Shown here piece by piece: positions 45,826-54,495 of a stretch of 64,000 bases of DNA. Location of the stretch: the NCBI RefSeq assembly GCF_031569985.1, contig NZ_JAMQKA010000020.1:34760-98759 (forward strand). The letters run 5' to 3'. The DNA is from JAMQKA01 sp031569985. Its GTDB lineage: Bacteria > Bacteroidota > Rhodothermia > Balneolales > Balneolaceae. The stretch's first letter is position 1. Each line of letters opens with the position of its first letter. The notes under the pieces were generated by a model, which ran no database searches, was not told the DNA's origin, and was given only the letters and a program-made list of their open reading frames with translations. The translations under genes were made by a program, and so were the position numbers.

Positions 45826-47019
45826 CTAGTTTTTGGTGACCGTCGTATCTCCGGATACCTTTTTGTGATTCAGGGTTTCATCAACCAGCATCAGCAGGTC
45901 ACTGTCAGTCACTACTTTCTTTTGATCAGCCAGGCGTGTTACCTTGGTATAGATTTGATTCAACTCCTCTTTATCGAGTGTATAGCCAAGATCTTCCATC
46001 TTTTTGTTCAGGGCAAAACGGCCGGAGTGTTTCCCCAGCACAATGCGATTACCTGTCAGACCCACCGATTTAGGCGTCATGATTTCATACGTCATCGGGT
46101 TATTGAGCACACCATGCTGATGGATGCCCGCTTCGTGGGCAAACGCATTTTCTCCCACAATCGCCTTGTTGGGTTGCACGGGGTTACCCGTAATTTTGGT
46201 GAGAAGCTGGCTGGCGGGATAAAGCTCTTCAGTCACAATGTTGGTTTTCTTGCCAATATTGTTTTCCCGCGTCGCCATCGCCATAACGATCTCTTCCAGC
46301 GAGGCATTACCTGCCCGTTCTCCAATGCCATTGATCGTACATTCAATCTGTTGGGCGCCATTTTGCACAGCAATCAGTGAGTTTGCCACCGCAAGACCAA
46401 GGTCGTTGTGGCAGTGTACGCTGATCACCGCTTTGTCAATATTCGGCACATTTTCTTTGATACCCTTAATCAGCTCCCCGTATTCCCAGGGCAGGGCATA
46501 ACCGACGGTATCCGGCACATTGATCACTTCAGCCCCGGCATCAATTACCGCCTCAAAAATTTCATACAGGAATTCAGGATCACTGCGAGAAGCATCCTCT
46601 GCAGAGAATTCAACCTCTTCACAAAGCGAGTGGGCATATTCCACCGCTTGCACCGCCGATTCCAGCACTTCCTCACGAGATTTTTTGAGCTTGTACTTCA
46701 TATGGATATCGGAGGTCGCAATAAATGTGTGAATGCGAGGCTTTTCAGCAAATTCAAGTGCAGAAGCCGCCCGCTCAATATCCTGCTTTTTTGTCCGGCT
46801 AAGAGCAGCAACGGTGCTGTGCTTGATCTTTTTCCCGATCGCGCGAACAGTTTCATAGTCACCATCAGAGGCAATAGGAAAACCGGCTTCGATAACATCG
46901 GCTTTTAGACGCTCAAGCTGGAGGGCAAGCTTTAACTTTTCTTCCTGGTTCATACTGAACCCGGGTGACTGTTCTCCATCTCTGAGCGTGGTATCGAAAA
47001 TTTGAATTTGGTTTTCCAT
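45826..47019 (-). CDS. leuA: 2-isopropylmalate synthase lacking the regulatory domain
   Basis: 397 residues. HMGL-like TIM barrel: FDTTLRDGEQSPGFSMN, SAEDASRSD, VHCHNDLGLAVANS, GERAGNASLEEIVMA, HEAGIHQHGV. The protein ends soon after the linker (KVVTDSDLLMLVDETL), so the about 120-residue LeuA_dimer domain that mediates leucine feedback is absent. Other family members of this length exist. Together with the transcription-level leader upstream of ilvB this suggests control of leucine synthesis by gene expression rather than by allostery. Confidence 0.9.
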   Translation of the reverse strand: MENQIQIFDTTLRDGEQSPGFSMNQEEKLKLALQLERLKADVIEAGFPIASDGDYETVRAIGKKIKHSTVAALSRTKKQDIERAASALEFAEKPRIHTFIATSDIHMKYKLKKSREEVLESAVQAVEYAHSLCEEVEFSAEDASRSDPEFLYEIFEAVIDAGAEVINVPDTVGYALPWEYGELIKGIKENVPNIDKAVISVHCHNDLGLAVANSLIAVQNGAQQIECTINGIGERAGNASLEEIVMAMATRENNIGKKTNIVTEELYPASQLLTKITGNPVQPNKAIVGENAFAHEAGIHQHGVLNNPMTYEIMTPKSVGLTGNRIVLGKHSGRFALNKKMEDLGYTLDKEELNQIYTKVTRLADQKKVVTDSDLLMLVDETLNHKKVSGDTTVTKN

Positions 47020-47088
47020 GATTCTGTGTTCTATAACTTAGTAGTTTAAATTACGCCTCAATTATGATTTATGATTAATGGATCGTTG

Positions 47089-48693
47089 TTAGCTTGCTTT
47101 ATTTGTAGATGTATCAAGAAGTTCTTCATTTTGCTTCATCAGGAAATAGCTAAAGCTGTCGGAGAGAGCTTGCCAGCTCGCTTCAATAATATTTTCTGAG
47201 ACGCCGACGGTACCCCAGGAGTCGCCATTTTCGTTCGAGTCAATAAGAACCCGAACGCGAGCTCCTGTGCCGTCTTTCTCGTTGAGTACGCGCACTTTGT
47301 AATCCTGGAGATGCATATCAACAATTTCTGGAAAGAATTTGTGAAGCGCCTTTCGCATAGCGCCATCCAGGGCGTGCACAGGACCACTGCCTTCGGCCGC
47401 ACAGTGTTCAATCTGGTCGCCAACCTTCAGCCTGATTGTGGCTTCTGATCGGGCTTCACCAGATACGTTCTTTTCCACGATGACACGCAGGCCTTCAAGG
47501 GAAAAATATTCTTCCCACGGCTGGGTCATCTTTTTGACCAACAGTTCAAACGATGCTTCGGCTGCCTCAAACTGGTACCCTTCATTTTCAAGTTCTTTGA
47601 GCTTCTGGACAATCTGGGGAGCATCATCGCCGTGCTCATCCAGTTGAATGCCAAGCTCATCTGTCTTGTAATAGACATTACTTTTGCCCGAGAGATCCGA
47701 TACAAGCACCCGACGTCGATTTCCTACTTTTTCAGGCACGACGTGCTCATAGGTCTGCTCATTTTTCATCACTGCACTTACATGTACACCGCCTTTGTGG
47801 GCAAAAGCACTGCGACCTACATACGGTTGACGAATATCCGGGCTAACATTAGCCAACTCACTTACGAAGTGAGAAAGCGAAGAAAGTTGCTCCATTTTTT
47901 CATCCGGAATACAGCTGTAGCTTTGCTTGAGCTGAAGGTTGGGAACCACCGAGCAGAGATTGGCATTACCACACCGCTCGCCATATCCATTAATGGTGCC
48001 CTGCACATGTTCACACCCTGCAGCAACCGCAGCTAAAGAATTTGCAACCGCCACTTCGCAGTCGTTGTGCGCATGAATACCAAGCTTGGTATTTGTATGC
48101 TCCCGGACTTCTGAAACAATTTGGGTGATTTCATGGGTAAGTGTACCACCGTTGGTGTCACACATAACCAAGACGTCAGCCCCGGCATCTTCTGCCGCTT
48201 TCAGTGTTTTGAGGGCGTATCCCGGGTTGTCTTTATACCCGTCAAAGAAATGCTCGGCATCATAGATAACCTCTTTTCCGTGACTCTTAAGGAAAGCCAC
48301 GGAATCAGAGATTATTTTGAGGTTATCCTGAGCCGAAATTTTAAGCGCTTTTTCAACGTGCAGTAACCAGCTTTTGCCAAAAATGGAAACAGCGGGCGTT
48401 TCCGCCTCTACCAATGCACAAAGGTTTGCATCTTCTTCTGCGGTGTTACCGGCCCGGCAGGTACTGCCGAAAGCCACAATTTTGGCATTTGAAAAGGAAT
48501 GACGCTTGGCCAGCTCAAAGAACTCCATATCTTTTGGATTTGAACCAGGCCAGCCACCTTCAATATAGTTGAATCCAAATTCGTCGAGCTTGTGAGCTAC
48601 ACGGATCTTATCCTCGGCGGAAAAAGAAATTTTCTCCCCCTGAGTTCCATCACGCAGCGTGGTATCAAAAATTTGGATGTTTGTTGCAGTCAT
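47089..48693 (-). CDS. cimA: (R)-citramalate synthase
   Basis: 534 residues. HMGL-like catalytic domain (FDTTLRDGTQGEKISFSAEDK, GGWPGSNPKDMEFF, HAHNDCEVAVANSL) with a C-terminal LeuA-dimer regulatory domain (about 400-525). The GTQGE variant of the motif and the length identify the CimA type. Produces citramalate from pyruvate and acetyl-CoA for isoleucine synthesis, so threonine deaminase is not required. Confidence 0.9.
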   Translation of the reverse strand: MTATNIQIFDTTLRDGTQGEKISFSAEDKIRVAHKLDEFGFNYIEGGWPGSNPKDMEFFELAKRHSFSNAKIVAFGSTCRAGNTAEEDANLCALVEAETPAVSIFGKSWLLHVEKALKISAQDNLKIISDSVAFLKSHGKEVIYDAEHFFDGYKDNPGYALKTLKAAEDAGADVLVMCDTNGGTLTHEITQIVSEVREHTNTKLGIHAHNDCEVAVANSLAAVAAGCEHVQGTINGYGERCGNANLCSVVPNLQLKQSYSCIPDEKMEQLSSLSHFVSELANVSPDIRQPYVGRSAFAHKGGVHVSAVMKNEQTYEHVVPEKVGNRRRVLVSDLSGKSNVYYKTDELGIQLDEHGDDAPQIVQKLKELENEGYQFEAAEASFELLVKKMTQPWEEYFSLEGLRVIVEKNVSGEARSEATIRLKVGDQIEHCAAEGSGPVHALDGAMRKALHKFFPEIVDMHLQDYKVRVLNEKDGTGARVRVLIDSNENGDSWGTVGVSENIIEASWQALSDSFSYFLMKQNEELLDTSTNKAS

Positions 48694-48724
48694 TGTTGTT
48701 CTTTTTTAAAAGCGCTGTATAAAA

Positions 48725-49744
48725 CTATTCTGCAGGTTCGGCTTGCTCCTTATTTCCGATCCAGTCCATCATTGACCGGAGATCTTTGCCGACCTTCTCA
48801 ATTTTATGCTTGTCGAGCTCAGAGCGAAGTTTTGTGAGATTAGGAAGTCCTTCTTTGTTCTCGTTGATCCATTCTTCAGCGAAAGAGCCGTCCTGAACAT
48901 CTTTCAGCAGTTTCTCCATGCGTTTTTTGGTGTCATCATCAATGATGTCGGTGCCACGGGTAAGTCCGCCATATTCAGCAGTATCACTTACAGAGTAGTA
49001 CATTCCTTCAATACCACCTTCATACATGAGATCGACGATCAGCTTCAGCTCGTGCAGGCACTCGAAATAAGCGATTTCCGGTTGGTAACCAGCTTCAACT
49101 AGCACTTCAAATCCTTTTTTGACCAGCTCAGAAGCGCCGCCACAGAGTACTGCCTGCTCTCCGAAAAGATCGGTTTCTGTCTCTTCTTCAAATGTCGTTT
49201 CGATAACTCCGGCATGCGTTCCGCCAAGCCCTTTTGCATAGGCCAGTGCGATATCTTTCGCTGAACCAGTGTAATCCTGGTGAACAGCGATGAGGCAGGG
49301 GACGCCAGAACCTTGCTCATAGACCCTGCGTACAAGATGCCCGGGACTTTTGGGAGCAATCATGAAAACATCAACGTTATCTTCCGGCTCAATTGCACCG
49401 AAGTGGATATTAAACCCGTGGGCAAAAGCAAGAGCATTGCCTTCCTCAAGATTGGGCTTTACGTGTTCTTCGTAAAAATCTGCCTGGTACTGATCGGGAA
49501 TAAGTATCATAACAATGTCGCCGGCTTTGGCCGCTTCAGATGGATCCAATACTTTGAGTCCAGCTTTTTCGGCTTCATCTCTGGACGAGCTGCCTTCACG
49601 GAGGCCAACAACTACATCGACTCCGCTCTCTTTCAGGTTAAGGGCGTGTGCATGGCCCTGGCTCCCGTATCCCATAATGGCTACGGTTTTATCTGCCAGA
49701 AACTGAAGGTCAGCATCATTGTTATAATATGTCTTCGCTTTCAT
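48725..49744 (-). CDS. ilvC: Ketol-acid reductoisomerase
   Basis: 339 residues, class I. Rossmann motif VAIMGYGSQGHAHALNLK; GLREGSSSRDEA NADPH loop; MIAPKSPGHLVRRVYE; knotted C-terminal domain with FGEQAVLCGG. Converts acetohydroxy acids to dihydroxy acids. Confidence 0.97.
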   Translation of the reverse strand: MKAKTYYNNDADLQFLADKTVAIMGYGSQGHAHALNLKESGVDVVVGLREGSSSRDEAEKAGLKVLDPSEAAKAGDIVMILIPDQYQADFYEEHVKPNLEEGNALAFAHGFNIHFGAIEPEDNVDVFMIAPKSPGHLVRRVYEQGSGVPCLIAVHQDYTGSAKDIALAYAKGLGGTHAGVIETTFEEETETDLFGEQAVLCGGASELVKKGFEVLVEAGYQPEIAYFECLHELKLIVDLMYEGGIEGMYYSVSDTAEYGGLTRGTDIIDDDTKKRMEKLLKDVQDGSFAEEWINENKEGLPNLTKLRSELDKHKIEKVGKDLRSMMDWIGNKEQAEPAE

Positions 49745-49789
49745 TAAATAAGTCCTGCTTTTGATTATGTGTTATATGTTAAAAAACTG

Positions 49790-50314
49790 TTAAACTGATC
49801 CGCTGTATTCTCTTTTTAGGGCTACCGTCCCGGTTCGGGCCACTTCCGAGATGCCAAACGGCTCCATCATTCCGATGAAGGCGTCTACTTTATCCCGGTT
49901 GCCGGTCACTTCGATGGAAAGTTTTTCAGGGCTAATATCAATAACTTTGGCCCGGAAAACCTGGGCAACTTGCATCACTTCGGTCCGGCTGGAGGCAGTA
50001 GCGGCCACTTTGACCAGTGCCAGCTCCCGCTCAACGAAATGATCATACGTAAGGTCTGTGACCTTGACCACGTCGATGATTTTATTGAGCTGTTTCGTAA
50101 TCTGCTCAATGATATGCTCATCACCGTGCGTGGTAATAGTAATTCTTGCAAGCCCCGACTCTTCGCCAGGACCAAAACTCACACTATCAATCTCAAAGCC
50201 TTTTCCGCTAAAGATTCCAATGATCCTGGAGAGAGCATTGAGATTGTAGTTAACCAGAACCGAAAGGGTATGCTTGTTTTTAGTTTCCGTTTTCCCGTTC
50301 TGTGTTGATATCAT
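49790..50314 (-). CDS. ilvN: Acetolactate synthase small (regulatory) subunit
   Basis: 174 residues. ACT domain (TLSVLVNYNLNALSRIIGIF) plus a C-terminal ALS-small domain (VMQVAQVFRAKVIDISPEKL). Overlaps the ilvB stop by 4 nt (50311-50314), so it is translationally coupled. Confidence 0.95.
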   Translation of the reverse strand: MISTQNGKTETKNKHTLSVLVNYNLNALSRIIGIFSGKGFEIDSVSFGPGEESGLARITITTHGDEHIIEQITKQLNKIIDVVKVTDLTYDHFVERELALVKVAATASSRTEVMQVAQVFRAKVIDISPEKLSIEVTGNRDKVDAFIGMMEPFGISEVARTGTVALKREYSGSV

Positions 50315-52065
50315 TCTTCTTCCCCTTCTACCATTTCATTCAATGCTGCACCCGCTGGTACCATCGGATAGCAATTTTCGTGTTCCTCAACCTGGAAGTC
50401 CATAACTACAGGCCGATCATTAATTTCCATCGCTTTTTCGAGCACTTCCGTCATCTCTTTTGGATTGGTGGCCCGGAAAGCAGCGGCACCATAACTTTCA
50501 GCCAGCTTCACGAAATCAGGATTTCCCTTTTTAAGGATGGAGTGGCTGTATCGTTTATTATAAAAGAGTTCCTGCCACTGTCGCACCATTCCAAGGCAAT
50601 TATTATTCATAATGGCAATCTTGAGTGGCACTTCGTATTCAACCGCAGTGGCCAGTTCATAAGCTGTCATCTGGAATCCTCCATCTCCGGTGATACAGAC
50701 AACCGGACGGTCAGGCACTGCAAAAGCTGCTCCCATAGCCGCGGGAAATCCATAGCCCATGGTTCCCAGTCCACCAGATGTGAGGAAGGAGCGTGGGTGG
50801 TTGAACTTGTAGTGCTGGGCAGCCCACATTTGGTGCTGGCCAACATCAGTTACCACAACTGCATCACCTTTTGTGATACGGGAAATCTCCTCGATCATGT
50901 GCTGAGGCTTAATAGTATCCTCAGATTTTGCAACCTTCAGTGGATGTTCCTCTTTCCAGGTATTAATCGTTTCCCACCATTGATTGATTTCCGGTTTATC
51001 TGTCAGTTCATCAATTTGTGGGAGTACCTTCTTAACATCCCCCACGATGGGTACTTCAACAGCGACGTTTTTACCGATGTTGGACGGATCAATGTCGATA
51101 TGAATTTTCTTCGAATGTGGTGAAAATCCGTCCAGACGCCCCGTTACCCGATCGTCGAAGCGGGCTCCAACCGCCAACAGGACATCACATTCCGTTATAG
51201 CCATATTGGCGTAGTACGTACCGTGCATGCCAAGCATCCCCAGCGATTGCTTCTTGCTTTCCGGGAACGCACCAAGACCCATAAGGGTAGTGGTAACCGG
51301 AATGTCGAGCCGTTCAGCCATGGTTGTCAGCTCTTCCCAGGCTTCTCCGAGAATAGCGCCGCCACCAGCATATATCAGAGGTTTTTTGGCTTCACTCAGC
51401 AGTTTGGCTGCCTTTTGAATCTGGGATTTGTGCCCTTGGGTTACCGGATTGTAATTGGGCATTGAAATTTTCTTGAGCCCGCTGTAGCGACCTTCCGTAT
51501 TCAACATGTCTTTTGGAAGATCAACCAGCACCGGACCAGGGCGCCCGCTTGTAGCAACATGGAACGCTTCCCGTATTACCTGCTCCAAATCGTCGACATC
51601 CTTCACCAGGTAGTTATGCTTGGTGATGGGACGGGTAATTCCTACTATATCAGCTTCCTGGAATGCATCATTCCCTATGAGGCTGGAAGGAACCTGTCCC
51701 GTAAACACAACCAGAGGTATGGAATCCATAGCTGCCGTGGCAATACCTGTAACGGTGTTGGTACCGCCCGGACCGGAAGTAACCAGGACAACCCCTGGTT
51801 TTCCGGTGGCTCGGGCGTATCCGTCGGCAGCATGTGTTCCGGCTTGTTCGTGTCGGATTAAAACATGCCGGATATCATGACTATCAAAAAGTTTGTCGTA
51901 TATCGGTAGTACAGCTCCCCCGGGATACCCAAAAAGAGTATCTACCTCCAGGTCTTCCAGCGTATTTATCAAAATTTCAGCCCCGTTCATCACGTGAGTT
52001 TCCGAGGCCTCAACAGGTTGTTCATCGGTGCTGTGTTCGAATCTTTGAGCTTTTAAATGGTTCAT
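50311..52065 (-). CDS. ilvB: Acetolactate synthase large subunit
   Basis: 584 residues. ThDP enzyme: FGYPGGAVLPIYDKL, the catalytic Glu in IRHEQAGTHAADGYAR, and the ThDP/Mg motif GDGGFQMTAYELATAV-x-NNN. First enzyme of the branched-chain pathway and first structural gene of the nine-gene operon. The ribosome-binding GAGGTC (52073-52068, minus strand) can pair with the TGACCTC of upstream segment C (see attenuator entry). Confidence 0.96.
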   Translation of the reverse strand: MNHLKAQRFEHSTDEQPVEASETHVMNGAEILINTLEDLEVDTLFGYPGGAVLPIYDKLFDSHDIRHVLIRHEQAGTHAADGYARATGKPGVVLVTSGPGGTNTVTGIATAAMDSIPLVVFTGQVPSSLIGNDAFQEADIVGITRPITKHNYLVKDVDDLEQVIREAFHVATSGRPGPVLVDLPKDMLNTEGRYSGLKKISMPNYNPVTQGHKSQIQKAAKLLSEAKKPLIYAGGGAILGEAWEELTTMAERLDIPVTTTLMGLGAFPESKKQSLGMLGMHGTYYANMAITECDVLLAVGARFDDRVTGRLDGFSPHSKKIHIDIDPSNIGKNVAVEVPIVGDVKKVLPQIDELTDKPEINQWWETINTWKEEHPLKVAKSEDTIKPQHMIEEISRITKGDAVVVTDVGQHQMWAAQHYKFNHPRSFLTSGGLGTMGYGFPAAMGAAFAVPDRPVVCITGDGGFQMTAYELATAVEYEVPLKIAIMNNNCLGMVRQWQELFYNKRYSHSILKKGNPDFVKLAESYGAAAFRATNPKEMTEVLEKAMEINDRPVVMDFQVEEHENCYPMVPAGAALNEMVEGEEE

Positions 52066-52067
52066 AT

Positions 52068-52208
52068 GACCTCGTAAATGTACTTTTCCTGCCAGAGGTC
52101 AGAATTTAGTTAAATCTTTTTAAAAAGAGCTTTGATTTAAGTTCTAACCTCTGGCTGTTGTGGTTAGCTAATTAGTAGGTTTAGAATTAGAATGCCAGAA
52201 ATTAGAAC
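52068..52208 (-). promoter_or_regulatory. Alternative RNA structures between the Ile/Leu/Val-rich ORF and ilvB
   Basis: Minus-strand segments: A, GTTCTAATTTCTGGC (52208-52194, inside the short ORF); B, GCCAGAGGTTAGAAC (52155-52141); C, TTCTGACCTCTGGC (52104-52091). A pairs with B over 15 bases (two G-T) and B pairs with C over 14 (one G-T), so the pairings exclude one another. TGACCTC inside C is also complementary to GAGGTCA at the ilvB ribosome-binding site (52073-52067). There is no T tract after C, so control could be of translation initiation or Rho-dependent rather than intrinsic termination. Confidence 0.72.
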
Positions 52209-52334
52209 CTGTAGGATGGATAGTACGGTTACAACTATACCTATTACACCGTAGCTATTGATAAGCTCTACTACAGGAGAGACAGTTGCTGCTAACGAAA
52301 TTGAAAGAGTAGCAATAATGGAGAAAGCGACCAT
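52164..52334 (-). promoter_or_regulatory. Ile/Leu/Val-rich short ORF: candidate ilv leader peptide
   Basis: 56 codons from the ATG at 52334; a TTG at 52424 in the same frame would give 86. Thirty of the 56 residues are Ile, Leu or Val, with runs such as GVIGIVVTVLSIL and SGILILNLLIS. All seven leucines in the last 19 codons are CTA. The ORF ends 98 nt before ilvB and its last codons form segment A of the alternative structures. It could be a real two-helix membrane protein, as hydrophobic runs look alike; the CTA bias and the pairing geometry favour a leader. Confidence 0.65.
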
Positions 52335-52642
52335 GAACAAAACAGAGGAATTACGATCCGCAGGAAGAATGCTGTTGCCTGCGTTGATATCAGCTGTGGT
52401 TATATGTTTGATTCGTTTCCCCAAAAGTGATTTATTGCTTTTCGATGAAGCTCTTCAATAATAGGTAACCATTTTTCTCATGTCAAGCAAAAAGAAAAAT
52501 TTTTTTGACCGGATTAGACTTGTATAGTTTAACGAAACTTATAGCTTTAGGTCTTTCTGTTTATCGTTAAGTTTTAGATACTTTAACCCACCGGCAGCAG
52601 TAAGCATAAAATAGTAATAAACAAAGATATATTTCGACTTCT

Positions 52643-54352
52643 ATGGCTGATAAACTCAATAAATACAGTTCCAGACTTACCCAACAACAGTCGCAAGTGG
52701 GCTCGCGTGCTATGCTATATGCGACGGGGTTGAGTGATGATGATATGGACAAACCACAGGTCGGTGTCGCCAGTACCGGCTGGGAAGGAAATCCCTGTAA
52801 CATGCATTTGAACGGCTTGGCTGAGCGCATACGTGATAGCATTTGGGATGCTGGACTTGTGGGATATGTGTTTCACAGCATCGGTGTGAGTGATGGAATT
52901 TCTATGGGAACCAAGGGTATGAAGTACTCTCTGCCGTCTCGTGATATCATTGCTGACTCCATCGAAACCGTGATGCGTGCCCAATGGTATGATGCAAATA
53001 TTTCAGTTGTCGGTTGTGATAAAAACATGCCGGGATCGGTAATGGCTATGGCCCGCTTGAATCGTCCTTCTATAATGGTGTATGGCGGAACCATTAGCCC
53101 CGGAAAGTTGAATGGAGAGGATCTGAACCTTGTATCGGCGTTTGAGTCGTATGGAGAGTACCTCTCGAATAATATAGATGAGGAAGAACTGAATAATGTG
53201 ATCAAGCACGCCTGTCCAGGTGCGGGAGCCTGTGGTGGAATGTACACAGCCAATACTATGGCATCAGCCATTGAGACGATGGGGATGAGTCTGCCGTTCA
53301 GTTCTTCGATTCCCGCAACGCACAAAGAGAAACTGGCTGAGTGCGAAAAAGCAGGAGAAGCTATCCTCAATTTAATGGAGCAGGATCTGAAACCGCGCGA
53401 CATTATTACAAAGGAATCTCTTACAAATGCGATTCGCATAATTATAGCACTGGGTGGGTCAACCAATGCGGTCCTGCACATGCTGGCCATTGCACATGCT
53501 GCTGAAGTGCCTTTTACTATTGATGACTTCCAGGAGATCAGCAACAGCACGCCCTACATCGCGGACCTCAAACCCAGCGGCAAATACCTGATGGAAGATC
53601 TTTATAATGTGGGAGGCGTCCCCGCCGTTCAAAAACTGCTCCTCGAAGAAGGATATTTAAACGGGGACTGCATCACCGTAACGGGCAAGACACTGGCTGA
53701 AAACGTGGCGGATGTTCCCGGCTTGTTTGAGGAACAGAATATTATCCATCCTGTTTCTGATCCGATTAAAGAAACCGGGCACCTGCAGATTCTGTATGGG
53801 AACTTGGCACCTGAGGGTGCAGTTGCAAAAATCACCGGTAAAGAGGGAACTCATTTTGAGGGCACCGCCAAAGTGTTTGAATCTGAAGAGGAGAGCCTGG
53901 AGGCGATTCAAAACGGGGAAGTTGAGGCGGGTGACGTCGTTGTCATTCGTTATGAAGGTCCCAAAGGCGGACCGGGCATGCGAGAAATGCTCTCGATTAC
54001 TGCGGCAATTATGGGAGCGGGACTAGGTAAGGAAGTGGCCCTGATTACTGACGGTCGTTTTTCCGGTGGCAGTCACGGTTTTGTTATTGGTCACATAACA
54101 CCTGAGGCGCAAGTTGGTGGTCCCATTGCGTTGCTCAAAGATGGCGACCCCATTTTGATCGATGCCGAAGAGCGCGTACTCAAGGTCGATATTTCCGACG
54201 AAGTGTTACAGGCCCGCCGCAAAGAGTGGGAGGCACCGCCTCTGCAAATCCAAAGTGGATCACTTTATAAATATGCGATGCTGGTTTCATCAGCTTCTGA
54301 AGGGTGTGTAACAGATAAGCTGCCATACAAAGTTGTGGATCCGGTTGAGTAG
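52643..54352 (+). CDS. ilvD: Dihydroxy-acid dehydratase
   Basis: 569 residues. Fe-S cysteines in VGCDKNMPGSVMAMARL and GAGACGGMYTANTM; RFSGGSHGFVIGHI near the C-terminus. Converts dihydroxy acids to keto acids for Val, Leu and Ile. Divergent from the ilvB operon and separated from the leader ORF by about 0.3 kb. Confidence 0.97.
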   Translation: MADKLNKYSSRLTQQQSQVGSRAMLYATGLSDDDMDKPQVGVASTGWEGNPCNMHLNGLAERIRDSIWDAGLVGYVFHSIGVSDGISMGTKGMKYSLPSRDIIADSIETVMRAQWYDANISVVGCDKNMPGSVMAMARLNRPSIMVYGGTISPGKLNGEDLNLVSAFESYGEYLSNNIDEEELNNVIKHACPGAGACGGMYTANTMASAIETMGMSLPFSSSIPATHKEKLAECEKAGEAILNLMEQDLKPRDIITKESLTNAIRIIIALGGSTNAVLHMLAIAHAAEVPFTIDDFQEISNSTPYIADLKPSGKYLMEDLYNVGGVPAVQKLLLEEGYLNGDCITVTGKTLAENVADVPGLFEEQNIIHPVSDPIKETGHLQILYGNLAPEGAVAKITGKEGTHFEGTAKVFESEEESLEAIQNGEVEAGDVVVIRYEGPKGGPGMREMLSITAAIMGAGLGKEVALITDGRFSGGSHGFVIGHITPEAQVGGPIALLKDGDPILIDAEERVLKVDISDEVLQARRKEWEAPPLQIQSGSLYKYAMLVSSASEGCVTDKLPYKVVDPVE

Positions 54353-54379
54353 GCTAGAGGTCGAATGATTAAAAATCGA

Positions 54380-54413
54380 AGCGCATAGTGAGATTGCACT
54401 ATGCGCTTTTTTT
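54380..54413 (+). terminator. Terminator of ilvD
   Basis: AGCGCATAGTG (54380-54390) pairs perfectly with CACTATGCGCT (54397-54407), 6-nt loop, followed by seven T. Confidence 0.95.
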
Positions 54414-54495
54414 ATTGTCAATTTTTACAAGTCTTGGAATAACGCCTGCATCTGTTAACTTTGGACAAATATTAAGTTAAGGATGGAGTTCAGCT

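Noticed and set aside
52478..52525. Short ORF MSSKKKNFFDRIRLV upstream of ilvD as a leader peptide
   Set aside because: No run of Ile/Leu/Val codons and no terminator or alternative pairing follows.
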